DNA of 64,000 bases, taken from positions 1 to 64,000 of the forward strand of contig JAWKNA010000005.1 in the NCBI GenBank assembly GCA_041391925.1, read 5' to 3'. Within the stretch, counting starts at the first letter, position 1, and every line of letters begins with the position of its first letter. The position numbers and the translations under genes are program-made. Origin of the DNA: JBPOFM01 sp041391925. GTDB lineage: Bacteria > Bacteroidota > Bacteroidia > Flavobacteriales > Flavobacteriaceae. This document shows, piece after piece, positions 33,645 to 44,200 of this stretch. The notes under the pieces are model-generated. The model worked only from the letters and a program-made list of their open reading frames with translations, did not search any database and was not told the origin of the DNA.

Positions 33645-36602
33645 ATGCAAAACAAAGGATTAGTAAAAATCTTTGCAGTGTTATTTGGATTGGTAAGTTT
33701 ATACCAATTATCATTTACATTCAAAGCCAACCAAATTGAAGCCAACGCTGATGAACTGGCGGTACAAAAATTTCCAAATGACCCTGTTAAAAGAAATGAG
33801 GCAGAAGTAAAATATTTGGATTCCCTTTCCAATCAGGAAGTTTTTAATATGGGAATCGCCAATTATACTTATGATGAGGTAAAAGACAAGGCCATGAACC
33901 TAGGTCTTGACCTTAAAGGTGGTATCAACGTTATTCTTGAGATATCCGTTAAAGACATCTTGAAAGGGCTTGCCAACTATAGCAAAGACCCTGTCTTCAA
34001 CAAAGCATTGGACGATGCTTCTGAACTCCAAAAGGATAGTCAGGAAACCTATGTCAATGATTTCTTTACCGCTTTTGAGAAAATAAAAGGAGACAAAAAA
34101 TTGGCTTCTCCAGAAATTTTTGCAAACAGAAGTTTAAGTGAAGAAGTCACATTCGACATGTCAGATGACCAAGTAAAACCAATCATCAGAAAGAAAATCG
34201 ATGAATCCATCGTTTCTGCTTTTGAAGTATTGCGCAAGCGTATCGATAAATTTGGTGTGACGTCACCAAATATCCAACGACTTGGAAATTCTGGACGTAT
34301 CTTGGTGGAATTACCTGGAGCTAAAGATGTTGAACGTATCAAAAAATTATTGCAAAGTACAGCCCAATTGGAATTTTGGGACGTGTATAAAGGAGAGGAG
34401 TTTGGCCAGTTTTTGGGGCAAGCTAATGAGACATTAAAATCTTTAGTGGACACAAAGCCAGAGAATGAAGTGGCAAAAGATTCCACAGAAGAAGCTAATG
34501 ATAAAATCAAGGAATTGACAGGTGAAGTAGGAACAGACTCAACAGATGTTGCAGTGAGCCCGCTTGGCAATTTGTTGAGAGGTGGACCAAGAGGGCCAGT
34601 GGTGGCAACCTTTGAGGCCAAAGATGCTGATGAAGTAATGGCATACCTAAACAAACCGCAAGTGAGAGCTTTGTTGCCAGCTGAAAAACGTTACGTGAAA
34701 TTCGCGTGGGGCATCCAAGAAAAAGACAGTGAGTTTGTAGATTTATATGCACTTATCGGAAACAGAGATAACACTCCTGAATTGAGTGGTGCCGTAATTA
34801 CTGATGCGCGCCAATCCTATAATCAAGTTGGAAAACCATCTGTGAGCATGCAGATGAACAGTAAGGGTGCCAAGATTTGGGAAGCAATGACTGGTAAAGC
34901 ATATGCACAACAAAGCCAAATAGCCATTGTTTTGGATAACATTGTATATTCGGCACCTGGTGTGACCACAGGCGCTATTTCTGGAGGGAATTCAGAAATA
35001 TCTGGATCGTTTACCTTAAATGAGGCTATCGATTTAGCGAATGTTTTAAGAGCTGGTAAACTGCCGGCTTCTGCTGACATTGTTCAAGCTGAAGAAGTCG
35101 GTCCGTCATTGGGGCAAGAAGCAATTGATAGCGGAATGATGTCCTTCTTGATAGCCTTGGCTTTGGTATTGGGTTGGATGATCATGTATTATGGCAGAGC
35201 AGGTTGGTTTGCTGATGTTGCTCTATTGTTCAACATTGTATTGATTTTTGGTGTGCTTTCAGGTTTGGGAGCAGTATTGACACTTCCAGGACTTGCTGGT
35301 ATTGTGTTGACCATTGGTATGTCTGTGGACGCGAACGTTCTTATCTTTGAACGTATCCGAGAAGAGGTAGAGAAGGGGAAAAGCCAAAAAGAAGCCATCA
35401 AGGATGGTTTTGCAAATGCCTTGTCTTCAATCTTGGATGCGAATATTACCACAGGTTTAACGGCTATCATTCTATTCGTATTTGGTACAGGTCCGATTAA
35501 GGGATTTGCAACAACCTTGATTATTGGTATTGTCACCTCTTTATTTACTGCAATTTTCATCACAAGATTGTTGGTAGATTGGTATGTGAACAGAGGAAAA
35601 ACATTGGCATTCTCTACTTCCATCACCAAAGGCTTGTTTAAAAATGTGAATATCGATTTTATCAGAAAACGAAAAATATCCTATGCCATTTCGGGAGCTT
35701 TGATTTTGTTGAGCATTGGTTCATTATTCGTTGAAGGACTAGATCAAGGAATTGATTTTGTTGGAGGAAGAACCTATCAGGTACGTTTTGCGCAGGATGT
35801 GAGTCCTGAAGAAGCATCTAAAGAATTAAATGCAGTATTTGGAAGCTCAGAGGTTAAAACAATTGGAAGTTCGCATGAACTGAAAATTTCAACCAAATAT
35901 AAAGTAGATGAAAATTCTGCTGAGGTCGACGAAGAAGTTCAGTCAAAACTATTTACAGCGTTGCAAAAATTCCTTCCAAATGGCATGACGTATGACGATT
36001 TTAAAACCGGTTCTGGTGATGCTAAACTTGGAAAAATGTCTTCCAGTAAAGTGAGTCCAACTATTGCCGATGATATCAAGAAAGAATCTTTCTGGGCGGT
36101 TCTTGGGTCTTTGGTTGTAGTTTTCCTTTATATTTTGGGACGCTTCAAAAAATGGCAATTCTCTTTGGGTGCCGTTGCGGCAGTATTTCATGATGTGGTC
36201 ATTGTGTTGGGGATCTATTCGTTGCTTCACAAATTCATGCCTTTCAGTATGGAAATTGACCAAGCGTTCATTGCAGCTATTTTAACAGTTATCGGTTACT
36301 CGTTGAATGATACGGTAGTTGTGTTCGATAGAATTCGTGAAGTCACAAACGAAAGAGGTTTCAGAGGGGGTGTGAACATAAATTCTGCAATCAACAGTAC
36401 GTTGAGTAGAACCTTGAATACATCGTTTACTACATTGATTGTACTGATTGCGATGTTTGCATTTGGAGCAGATTCACTGAGAGGATTATTATTTTCATTG
36501 ATTATAGGTATAGTTGTAGGTACCTATTCATCTATATTCATAGCGACACCTATTATGTATGATACTTTGAAAGATAAAGGGGAATTACCAGAAGTAAAGT
36601 AA
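33645..36602 (+). CDS. secDF: Fused protein translocase subunits SecD and SecF
   Basis: This 985-residue RND-family membrane protein drives late steps of Sec export using the proton gradient. The N-terminal SecD half has a first TM, GLDLKGG near residue 87, the P1 head (about 190-460), and five TM helices with the family motif TIGMSVDANVLIFERIREE. The SecF half starts near residue 660 with GIDFVGGRTYQV and a second set of TM helices with SLNDTVVVFDRIRE. An acidic insertion at about 265-300 (EEANDKIKELTG) is typical of Bacteroidetes. Fusion of the two subunits is normal in this phylum. Confidence 0.96.
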   Translation: MQNKGLVKIFAVLFGLVSLYQLSFTFKANQIEANADELAVQKFPNDPVKRNEAEVKYLDSLSNQEVFNMGIANYTYDEVKDKAMNLGLDLKGGINVILEISVKDILKGLANYSKDPVFNKALDDASELQKDSQETYVNDFFTAFEKIKGDKKLASPEIFANRSLSEEVTFDMSDDQVKPIIRKKIDESIVSAFEVLRKRIDKFGVTSPNIQRLGNSGRILVELPGAKDVERIKKLLQSTAQLEFWDVYKGEEFGQFLGQANETLKSLVDTKPENEVAKDSTEEANDKIKELTGEVGTDSTDVAVSPLGNLLRGGPRGPVVATFEAKDADEVMAYLNKPQVRALLPAEKRYVKFAWGIQEKDSEFVDLYALIGNRDNTPELSGAVITDARQSYNQVGKPSVSMQMNSKGAKIWEAMTGKAYAQQSQIAIVLDNIVYSAPGVTTGAISGGNSEISGSFTLNEAIDLANVLRAGKLPASADIVQAEEVGPSLGQEAIDSGMMSFLIALALVLGWMIMYYGRAGWFADVALLFNIVLIFGVLSGLGAVLTLPGLAGIVLTIGMSVDANVLIFERIREEVEKGKSQKEAIKDGFANALSSILDANITTGLTAIILFVFGTGPIKGFATTLIIGIVTSLFTAIFITRLLVDWYVNRGKTLAFSTSITKGLFKNVNIDFIRKRKISYAISGALILLSIGSLFVEGLDQGIDFVGGRTYQVRFAQDVSPEEASKELNAVFGSSEVKTIGSSHELKISTKYKVDENSAEVDEEVQSKLFTALQKFLPNGMTYDDFKTGSGDAKLGKMSSSKVSPTIADDIKKESFWAVLGSLVVVFLYILGRFKKWQFSLGAVAAVFHDVVIVLGIYSLLHKFMPFSMEIDQAFIAAILTVIGYSLNDTVVVFDRIREVTNERGFRGGVNINSAINSTLSRTLNTSFTTLIVLIAMFAFGADSLRGLLFSLIIGIVVGTYSSIFIATPIMYDTLKDKGELPEVK

Positions 36603-36623
36603 GTTTCAATTTCAAATGAATCG

Positions 36624-36657
36624 AAAAAGACTGCCAATTTTGGCAGTCTTTTTTTAT
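36624..36657. terminator. Bidirectional terminator between secDF and the DUF192 gene
   Basis: GACTGCCA (36629-36636) pairs with TGGCAGTC (36641-36648) around ATTT, with an A-run before and a T-run after, so it can serve both convergent transcripts. Confidence 0.87.
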
Positions 36658-36700
36658 TTTATGAATTCTACTTTTCTTCCGAAGATTTTTTAAAGAGTCG

Positions 36701-37195
36701 TTATTGGGTAGTATATTCAATCAGATCTCCCACTCCTAAATTCCAAGCTTCCGACAAACCAGCATTCACTTCTAGGACAAATTGGGCTGGAGCTTCTGAA
36801 GGAAGCGACGTTTCATCAAATGGCTTTGCATCTTTTTGGATGCTTACAATTTTTTTATCGGAACCAATGTAAATGATGTCCAAGGGAATCCGTGTATTCT
36901 TCATGTAAAAAGTGTGATAAGTTGCTTTGGGAAACACAAATAGCATGCCTTGACTATTTTCCATAGAATCGCGATACATTAAGCCAGTTTGAGTCTGGTA
37001 GTCGTCATCGGCAATTTCTATATCAATCGTTTTAATAATGGAATCGTTTGATTTTTTGATGGTCAGTTCCCCTTCTTTTTTAAAGGTGATAACCACAGGT
37101 TTCACGGTCTTTTTTTCTTCTTTGCAGGAAGAAACGGATATACAAAATATGCCGATTGATGCAGCGGTAATTAGTTTGAAATAACGACGTTTCAT
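36701..37195 (-). CDS. DUF192-domain lipoprotein
   Basis: The protein has 164 residues and a lipoprotein signal with lipobox SVSSC (Cys24). The DUF192 domain covers about residues 55-160, marked by QTGLMYRDSMENSQGMLFVF, HTFYMKNTRIPLDIIYI and NAGLSEAWNLGVGD. The family forms a small beta-barrel of unknown function. Its ATG overlaps the lgt stop by one base (TAATG), so it is translationally coupled to lgt, which would add lipid to this very protein. Confidence 0.88.
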   Translation of the reverse strand: MKRRYFKLITAASIGIFCISVSSCKEEKKTVKPVVITFKKEGELTIKKSNDSIIKTIDIEIADDDYQTQTGLMYRDSMENSQGMLFVFPKATYHTFYMKNTRIPLDIIYIGSDKKIVSIQKDAKPFDETSLPSEAPAQFVLEVNAGLSEAWNLGVGDLIEYTTQ

Positions 37196-38025
37196 TATGA
37201 AAATTTCGTTTTTGGCTTATACACAAACATAAAATACAAACCAATCAATATAAAAGGAATGCTTAACAATTGTCCTGTATTGAGCCCCATCATGGTAAAA
37301 TATTCGTCTCCTTGTGGTTCTTTGACAAATTCAACAAAGAATCGAATCGTCCAAAGCAAGACCAAAAACAATCCGAAAAGAAACCCTTGTTGTTCTCTTT
37401 TCTTGGTTTTCCAATAGAAATAGAACAGAATAAGGAATACAAAAATATAGCAAAAGGATTCATACAATTGCGCAGGATGACGAGCAAAATCTTCTCCATT
37501 TTGTTTAAAAACCACTCCAAAATCTGTACCTGTTGGTTTTCCTACGATTTCAGAATTAATGAAATTGCCTATCCTTACAAAAACAGCTCCAGAGGCCACA
37601 GGAATGACAACTCTGTCCAGGATCCAGATGACAGATTTGTGCAATACTTTTTTATTATATAAGTACATTGAAATAATCATCCCAATCGCAGCACCATGAC
37701 TTGCTAGGCCTTGGAATCCTGTAAAATGTATTCCGTTCTTAAAACTGAATGGCAAAAAAATGCTGAAAAAATCTTCCTTGAAGAGTTCCGGTTGGTAAAA
37801 AATGACATGTCCCAAACGCGCACCAATCATGATTCCCAGCACAGAATATATAAATAAGGAATCCAGCGATTCATCACTTTGCCCTTCATTTTTATAAATA
37901 CGTTTCATGATGAAAAAGCCAATGATAAAAGCAACAATCCACATCATACTATAATAATGCAATGTGAAAAAGCCAAAGATGTCGATTCCTTTTGAAGGAT
38001 CCCAAACGAATTTAAGAAAGTGCAT
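37195..38025 (-). CDS. lgt: Prolipoprotein diacylglyceryl transferase
   Basis: This 276-residue inner-membrane enzyme moves diacylglycerol to the lipobox Cys of prolipoproteins. About seven TM helices are visible. The signature VRIGNFINSEIVGKPT supplies the essential Arg and Asn residues; HPAQLYES supplies the conserved His. The many lipoproteins in this window would depend on it. It overlaps the DUF192 gene by one base. Confidence 0.95.
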   Translation of the reverse strand: MHFLKFVWDPSKGIDIFGFFTLHYYSMMWIVAFIIGFFIMKRIYKNEGQSDESLDSLFIYSVLGIMIGARLGHVIFYQPELFKEDFFSIFLPFSFKNGIHFTGFQGLASHGAAIGMIISMYLYNKKVLHKSVIWILDRVVIPVASGAVFVRIGNFINSEIVGKPTGTDFGVVFKQNGEDFARHPAQLYESFCYIFVFLILFYFYWKTKKREQQGFLFGLFLVLLWTIRFFVEFVKEPQGDEYFTMMGLNTGQLLSIPFILIGLYFMFVYKPKTKFS

Positions 38026-38090
38026 TTAGTTTAGTTTTGATTCGTAAATATACTATTTTGAAAAAGACTTTGTGTTATGGATATTATAAA

Positions 38091-38324
38091 TTAATCGGTC
38101 TTGGGCGGCACTGGGTCATAACCGGATTTTCCCCATGGATGACAACTAAATATTCTTTTTGTAGCCAACCAACCTCCTTTCAACAATCCATGTTTTTCAA
38201 GTGCTTCTTTTGCATAGTGTGAACAGGATGGCTGAAAGCGACAGGAAGGTGGTGTCAATGGCGAAATAAATAATTGATAGAATTTTATCAGAAGCAGAAA
38301 TGGATATATAAGTACTTTTTTCAT
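38091..38324 (-). CDS. yidD: Membrane-protein insertion efficiency factor YidD
   Basis: The protein has 77 residues from the ATG at 38322-38324; a GTG two codons upstream is possible but the ATG gives the usual opening (MKKVLIYPFLLLIKFYQ). It shows the YidD pattern PPSCRFQPSCSHYAKEALEKHG, quoted here only to mark the paired Cys residues, and HPWGKSGYDPVP. It assists YidC/Sec insertion of inner-membrane proteins. In many bacteria it neighbours rnpA and yidC; here it sits between lgt and cysS. Confidence 0.92.
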   Translation of the reverse strand: MKKVLIYPFLLLIKFYQLFISPLTPPSCRFQPSCSHYAKEALEKHGLLKGGWLATKRIFSCHPWGKSGYDPVPPKTD

Positions 38325-38343
38325 TTTCACCTCAAAGAACTAA

Positions 38344-39828
38344 TCAATTTGTGAAAAAAGTGGTTCCATCTTTTCCGTCATTCAGTTGGATTCCTTTTGC
38401 CGCCAATTCATCTCGGATTTTATCAGACATTACAAAATCCTTGTTGGCTCTTGCTTCCTGACGCAACTGTATCAATAATTCAACTGCTGAGGTCAATTTA
38501 TCAGTTGTAGATTCAGCAGCTTTTGTCACATTTACCAAACCTAAAATGTCAAATGTAAAATCGTAGATGGTAGTTTTCAGTAAAACCAAATCTTCTTTGG
38601 TAATCGTAGCACTTCCATCTTTAATTTGGTTAATGAATTTTACAGCTTCAAATAGATTTGCTATCACCATGGGCGAATTGAAATCGTCATTCATGGCATC
38701 ATAACACTCTTGTTTCCATTGGTGAATATTGAACGTTGAAGTTGTTGAAGTTTTCAATTCATCAAGACTATTGATGGCATCCATCAATCTGAAAAAACCT
38801 TTCTCACTTGCCAAAAGCCCATTATTGGTAAAATCCAAAACACTTCTATAATGTGCTTGTAGCATAAAGAAACGGGCAACACTCGGGGCATATGCTTTGG
38901 TAATATGAGGATTGTCACCTGAAAATATTTCATTAGGTAAAATGAAGTTTCCGGTTGATTTTGCCATTTTTTTACCGTTCATGATGAGCATATTGGCATG
39001 CATCCAATAATTTACTGGAGTTTGGTTATTGCATGCTTCACCTTGGGCAATTTCACACTCATGATGCGGAAATTTTAAGTCCATTCCTCCTCCATGTATA
39101 TCAAAATGTTCACCTAAATATTTGGTGCTCATCGCAGTACATTCCAAATGCCAACCAGGAAAACCGTCACTCCAAGGTGATGGCCAACGCATGATGTGCT
39201 GTGGTTCTGCTTTTTTCCAAAGGGCAAAATCCTGTGGGTTTTTCTTGTCATTTTGACCATCAAGTTCACGGGTGTTATGAATTAAATCTTCAACGTTCCG
39301 CTTGCTCAAAATACCGTATTGTTTGGTTTCGTTATATTTCAACACATCAAAATACACGGAACCGTTTGTTTCGTATGCCAATCCTTTATCAAGTATCGTT
39401 TTAATGATTTCAATCTGTTCTATAATATGCCCTGTGGCCGTGGGCTCAATACTTGGAGGCAAAAAATTGAAAGAATTCAAAATGTTGTGAAAGTCAACCG
39501 TATAGCGTTGAACTACTTCCATTGGCTCAATTTCTTCCAAACGAGCCTTTTTTGCAATACGGTCTTCACCAGCATCGGCATCATTTTCCAAATGTCCAGC
39601 ATCAGTAATGTTTCTCACAAATCGAACTCGATATCCCAAATGTTTAAAATAGCGAAAAATCATATCAAAAGACATAAACGTACGGACATTACCCAAATGG
39701 ACATTGCTGTAAACGGTCGGACCACATACATACATCCCTATGTAACCTTCGTGTATGGGTTTGAAAGTTTCCTTTTCTCCAGATAGAGAGTTATAAATAT
39801 TTATTTGTTGATGATTGTATAGATGCAT
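38344..39828 (-). CDS. cysS: Cysteinyl-tRNA synthetase
   Basis: This 494-residue class I synthetase has MYVCGPTVY, where the Cys is a zinc ligand, HLGNVRTF as the HIGH-equivalent, WHLECTAMS with further zinc ligands, HHECEIAQ, and KKMAKSTGN as KMSKS. The C-terminal DALR-type helical domain follows to residue 494. It is the upstream neighbour of yidD on the same strand, 13 bp away, so cotranscription is likely. Confidence 0.97.
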   Translation of the reverse strand: MHLYNHQQINIYNSLSGEKETFKPIHEGYIGMYVCGPTVYSNVHLGNVRTFMSFDMIFRYFKHLGYRVRFVRNITDAGHLENDADAGEDRIAKKARLEEIEPMEVVQRYTVDFHNILNSFNFLPPSIEPTATGHIIEQIEIIKTILDKGLAYETNGSVYFDVLKYNETKQYGILSKRNVEDLIHNTRELDGQNDKKNPQDFALWKKAEPQHIMRWPSPWSDGFPGWHLECTAMSTKYLGEHFDIHGGGMDLKFPHHECEIAQGEACNNQTPVNYWMHANMLIMNGKKMAKSTGNFILPNEIFSGDNPHITKAYAPSVARFFMLQAHYRSVLDFTNNGLLASEKGFFRLMDAINSLDELKTSTTSTFNIHQWKQECYDAMNDDFNSPMVIANLFEAVKFINQIKDGSATITKEDLVLLKTTIYDFTFDILGLVNVTKAAESTTDKLTSAVELLIQLRQEARANKDFVMSDKIRDELAAKGIQLNDGKDGTTFFTN

Positions 39829-39861
39829 TGAAAAGCAGTCGTTTTGTAAAATTAAAGAAAT

Positions 39862-40539
39862 CTAAAAAGTAGTGTCCAATTTAATGTAATCCAAAAACTC
39901 CCGTTTCAAATCATTTTCCTTGAATTTTCCACAGAATTCTGAGGTTACAGTACTACAATCGATATCTCGGATACCTCTTGAATTGACACACAAATGTTTG
40001 GCATCAATAACACAGGCCACGTCTTCTGTATTTAAAACCTGCTGCAATTCCTTCACGATTTGTATGTTCAAACGTTCTTGTACCTGTGGACGCTTTGCGA
40101 AATAATCCACGATACGGTTCATTTTTGAAAGACCAACAACGGTACCGTTGGATATGTAGGCCACGTGAGCTTTTCCGACAATTGGCAATAAATGATGTTC
40201 ACAGGTTGAATAGACGGTAATGTTTTTTTCCACAAGCATTTCTCCATATTTGTACTTGTTTTCAAAAGTGGAAGCTGAAGGTTTTTTCTTTGGGTCCAAT
40301 CCGCCAAATAGTTCTTTCACAAACATTTTTGCAACTCTCAAAGGAGTTCCATTAAGGCTATCGTCAGTAAGATCGAGTCCTAATGTTTCCATGATGTGGC
40401 GCACATCGTCTTTAATGATGTCTATTTTTTCGTCTTGAGACAGTTTAAAGGCATCGTCACGCATTGGAGTGTTGGCGGAAGTGCCTATATGGTCGTCACC
40501 GATAGATTCAAAATCTTCAATATTGTTTTTAAATTTCAT
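39862..40539 (-). CDS. folE: GTP cyclohydrolase I
   Basis: The protein has 225 residues from the ATG at 40537-40539. An earlier in-frame ATG at 40579-40581 is rejected because it lies in the -7 box. The enzyme converts GTP to dihydroneopterin triphosphate for folate and for the queE pathway. Zinc ligands are Cys113 and His116 in TCEHHLLP, with a later Cys in KHLCVNSRG. GLSKMNRIVDYFAKRPQ and QERL are family signatures. The N-terminal 40 residues are an acidic extension typical of Flavobacteria. Confidence 0.95.
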   Translation of the reverse strand: MKFKNNIEDFESIGDDHIGTSANTPMRDDAFKLSQDEKIDIIKDDVRHIMETLGLDLTDDSLNGTPLRVAKMFVKELFGGLDPKKKPSASTFENKYKYGEMLVEKNITVYSTCEHHLLPIVGKAHVAYISNGTVVGLSKMNRIVDYFAKRPQVQERLNIQIVKELQQVLNTEDVACVIDAKHLCVNSRGIRDIDCSTVTSEFCGKFKENDLKREFLDYIKLDTTF

Positions 40540-40578
40540 TTTAGTAAATCTTAAATAGGCTTCAAATAAAACAGAATG

Positions 40579-40586
40579 CAAAGATA
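40579..40586 (-). promoter_or_regulatory. -7 box of the folE promoter
   Basis: On the minus strand this reads TATCTTTG. It ends about 40 nt before the chosen folE ATG and excludes the longer start. Confidence 0.65.
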
Positions 40587-40739
40587 AGCATTAAAAATAA
40601 TCAATGGATGGTAGGAGTTTTTTAATTTGAGATGTTATATCAATATTATGTTAAGGTATTAAGTTCGTTAATAAATTAACAGTTGATTTCTTAAAAAATA
40701 CTTAAATTTCACATCTTAAAAAATTTCAAAATACAAGCA

Positions 40740-41216
40740 ATGAAGCGCAACATCCCTTTTATTTCCGTATTGATCATATTTTATTTCTGTTCAACAAACT
40801 ATTCCTTCTCACAATCTGACAAAACTATTATTCTAGATGGAATTGTTTATCAAGCAAATGTGGATGCCCCTCTAACAGATAAGGAAGATAAGATGATTAG
40901 AGAAGTGTATGGAGACAATACCCAGAAAGTAGTCTTTGAAAACCCACAACTCTTAAAGGATTTGAAAAGTCTTTTGAGAAACAGAATGGAAATTATTCAA
41001 ATTTCTGATCCCATGAAGCAGAAGGCGACTAAAATGTTATCTGAAATGCCACTTAACAATCAATACAATCCAAATTTGAAAAGAAGCGTATTTAAGGATG
41101 TGGAGAGTTTTAATCCACTAGTATATAGTTTGGATTTTTTTGCAAAAGGGTCCTATCTGTATCGCATCGACAATACAGACTATTTTATAAAGATAATATC
41201 TCAATACCGTCAATAA
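40740..41216 (+). CDS. Exported hypothetical protein upstream of the giant T9SS gene
   Basis: This protein has 158 residues and a signal peptide at about 1-25 (ending NYSFSQ). The mature part is mostly helical with charged segments (LLKDLKSLLRNRMEII, KQKATKMLSEMP) and a beta-like end (GSYLYRIDNTDYFIKI). I recognise no family. It stops 28 bp before the 2,164-residue gene and has the same strand, so cotranscription and a joint role at the cell surface are plausible but unproven. Confidence 0.6.
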   Translation: MKRNIPFISVLIIFYFCSTNYSFSQSDKTIILDGIVYQANVDAPLTDKEDKMIREVYGDNTQKVVFENPQLLKDLKSLLRNRMEIIQISDPMKQKATKMLSEMPLNNQYNPNLKRSVFKDVESFNPLVYSLDFFAKGSYLYRIDNTDYFIKIISQYRQ

Positions 41217-41244
41217 ATTAATTAATTCCACCAATCCCACTAAG

Positions 41245-44200
41245 ATGAAATATTTTTACTTTTTTGTTATCTTTCTTTTGTCAATCAACATCTTTTCACA
41301 AGATGTTTTCATGCAAAATGGAACGTTCAACAGATGTGCTCCCAATAAGCTTTATGATTCAGGAGGTGGTTCTGCAAATTATGGGGATAATGAAAATTAT
41401 GTTACAACTATTTGTGCAGAAAACCCAGGAGATTACATCATTTTAAATTTCACGTCTTTTGCTACACAACTCAATCAGGACATATTAACAATCTACGATG
41501 GACCAGATACAACTTCACCTGTGATTGGGTCATATTCTGGTGGATCAACATTTAGCCCTGGAACTGTTTCTGCATCTCCAGCAAATACAAGTGGATGTTT
41601 AACTTTGCAGTTTGTGAGTAGCTCATCAGTCAACACCACAGGTTTTGTGGCAGATATACTTTGTGCAGAACCTTGTCAAGACATCACGGCGTCTATTGAT
41701 TCAACAACCCCTATGCCTAACGGTGTTGGTGTTGTGGAAATTCAGCCAGGGAATATTGTTTACTTTGAATCCAGTGCTACATTTTCTTCCGACGATACTG
41801 GAGCCACTTATGTATGGAATTATGGGGATGGAAGTCCTACTGAAACAGGATTTTCTGTGTCACATGTTTTTGCAAATCCAGGCACATACACCGTAACCTT
41901 TACGGCCACAGATACTAATCCTTCAGGATGTTCGGCCACTGCTACAATAACTGTGAAGGTTTTGGATAACAATACTTGTGCGGGAGCGCTACCTATTTGT
42001 TCAGGTATTGATAATGTACCTTCACCAGTAGGTTCTGGGGCCGCAGAAGGAGGAATTAATTACGGGTGTTTAGGAAGTCAACCTAGACCCAGATGGTATT
42101 TTCTCCAAACTGGGCCAACTTCAGGTAGCTTGAATTTTACATTAACTCAAACAACTGGTCCCAATCAAACAGGTACAGGTATTGATGTGGATTTTATTAT
42201 TTGGGGACCATTTAATGAACCTGTTTGTGGGTCAGCAAATTTAAATCCTTCAACTCAAGTTGATTGTAGCTTTTTGCCAGATCCAACGGAATACATTAAC
42301 ATCCCTAACGCTCCTGCTAATTCATTTTATGTTTTGTTGATAACAAACTATAGTAGTAGTGCTGGCTTTATAAATTTAGATTTGGATCCTTCTTCCACTG
42401 CCGATACCAATTGTGACATTATCTGTCAAGTTGACTTAGGAGAAGATGAAACAATTTGTGATGGAACTTCTTTTACAATAAATCCGTCTTCCAATGGAAG
42501 CTTTACCACATTCGAGTGGCAACTTAATGGAGTAACTATTCCTGGTGAAACAAATCCAACGCTAACCGTTACAGCTCCAGGAACATATACATTGATTGCT
42601 GAAGGTGTAGATGCAATTTTTGGTGATGTTTGTACAGCCCAAGACGACATAGTTATATCAGTAACACCATTAGATGACGCTTCATTCAGTATAACACCCA
42701 CTTGTAATGGAGGAACTGTTACTATAACCGGTGATGTGGGAGGTACATTTGCTTTTAACCCACCAGCTACTGATGGTGCACTAATAAATAGTACTACTGG
42801 AGAAGTTACAAATGCATCTGAATCGACAACATATACCATAGAATACACTACCTCGGGAAGCTGTCCAGCTTCAAGTACTCAAGATTTAACAACATCTGGT
42901 TTAGATGATTCCAGTTTTACACTGACACCTACTTGTGATGGAGCTACTGCAAATATAACTGGAATCGGTGGTGGCACATTTTCGCTGGTTACAACTGATG
43001 GCATTGCAACAATAGATTCTGTGACCGGTACTGTTACAGGAGGTTCTATAGGATTTACATATACAGTTGAGTATTCAACTACTAGTGCTTGCTCTTCTAC
43101 AACGGCACAAAGCTTTGATGTGATCCCAATGGATGATGGCAGCTTTACCATGACTGCAACCTGTGATGGAGCTACAGCTGAAATTTCGGGATTGGCTGGA
43201 GGTACTTTTGCTTTTAACCCAATACCGACTGATTCGGCGGTTATAGATTCAACGACAGGTACAGTCACAGGTGGAAACTCTGGAGCTTCTTATACTGTAG
43301 AATATATGACATCTGGCACTTGTCCTGTTACTACCAGTCAAACGTTTTCTGTCCTCCCTGCAGATAATCCTTCTTTCACCATGACACCTACTTGTGATGG
43401 TGGTACTGCCAATATAACCGGATTGGCTGGCGGAACATTTGCATTTAATCCCATGCCGAACGATGCTGCCATTATTGACAGTATAACTGGAGAAGTGACG
43501 CTTGGTACTTCTGGAGCTACATACACTATAGAATATACAACTTCAGGAGTATGTCCTTCGAGCAGCTTGCAAAATGTTACGGTACTCCCTTCCGATGATG
43601 CCTCATTTAATGTTATTCCTACCTGCGATGGTGGTATTGTTAACATAACCGGTAATCCAGGAGGAACTTTTGATTTTAATCCGACTCCCTCAGATGGGGC
43701 GGCTGTAGATATGAATACTGGAACTGTAACTGGCGGAACCTATGGTGTGTCTTATACAATTGAGTACACAACCAATGGAATTTGCCCTACGACTGCAGCC
43801 CAGACTTTTTCAGTTCTATTAGCTGATGATTCCTCATTTACAATATCTCCTACCTGTGACGGTGGAACTTCGATGGTCACTGGTCTTGTAGGCGGAACAT
43901 TTGCATTTAATCCTGTACCTACAGATGGAGCTACAATTGATTCTACAACGGGTATTGTTACTAATGGAATTCCATCTGCATCGTATACCGTCGAATATAC
44001 AACTAATGGTACCTGCCCTTCCTCTAGTTTAGTAACATTTACCGTCCTCCCGCTACCTTCTGTGGTCTCCCCAACGCCGTTATCTGTCTGCGACGACAAC
44101 GTATCGGACGGTTCCACGTCGATAGACCTTGGCGTTAAGGACAATGAGATCACTGGCGGCAACCCGCAGTACACTGTGAGCTATTACCTGACCCAGGCGG

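Noticed and set aside
34049..34654. A 201-codon minus-strand frame inside secDF
   Set aside because: It is wholly antisense to a strongly conserved gene, with no promoter or signal peptide and no domain.
40540..40581. An upstream ATG that would lengthen FolE by 14 residues
   Set aside because: The -7 box at 40579-40586 covers that ATG, so transcription begins downstream of it.
42673..44056. Regular 231-bp repeats as a possible CRISPR array
   Set aside because: The repeats are coding, in frame, long and divergent; there are no short identical repeats with unique spacers.
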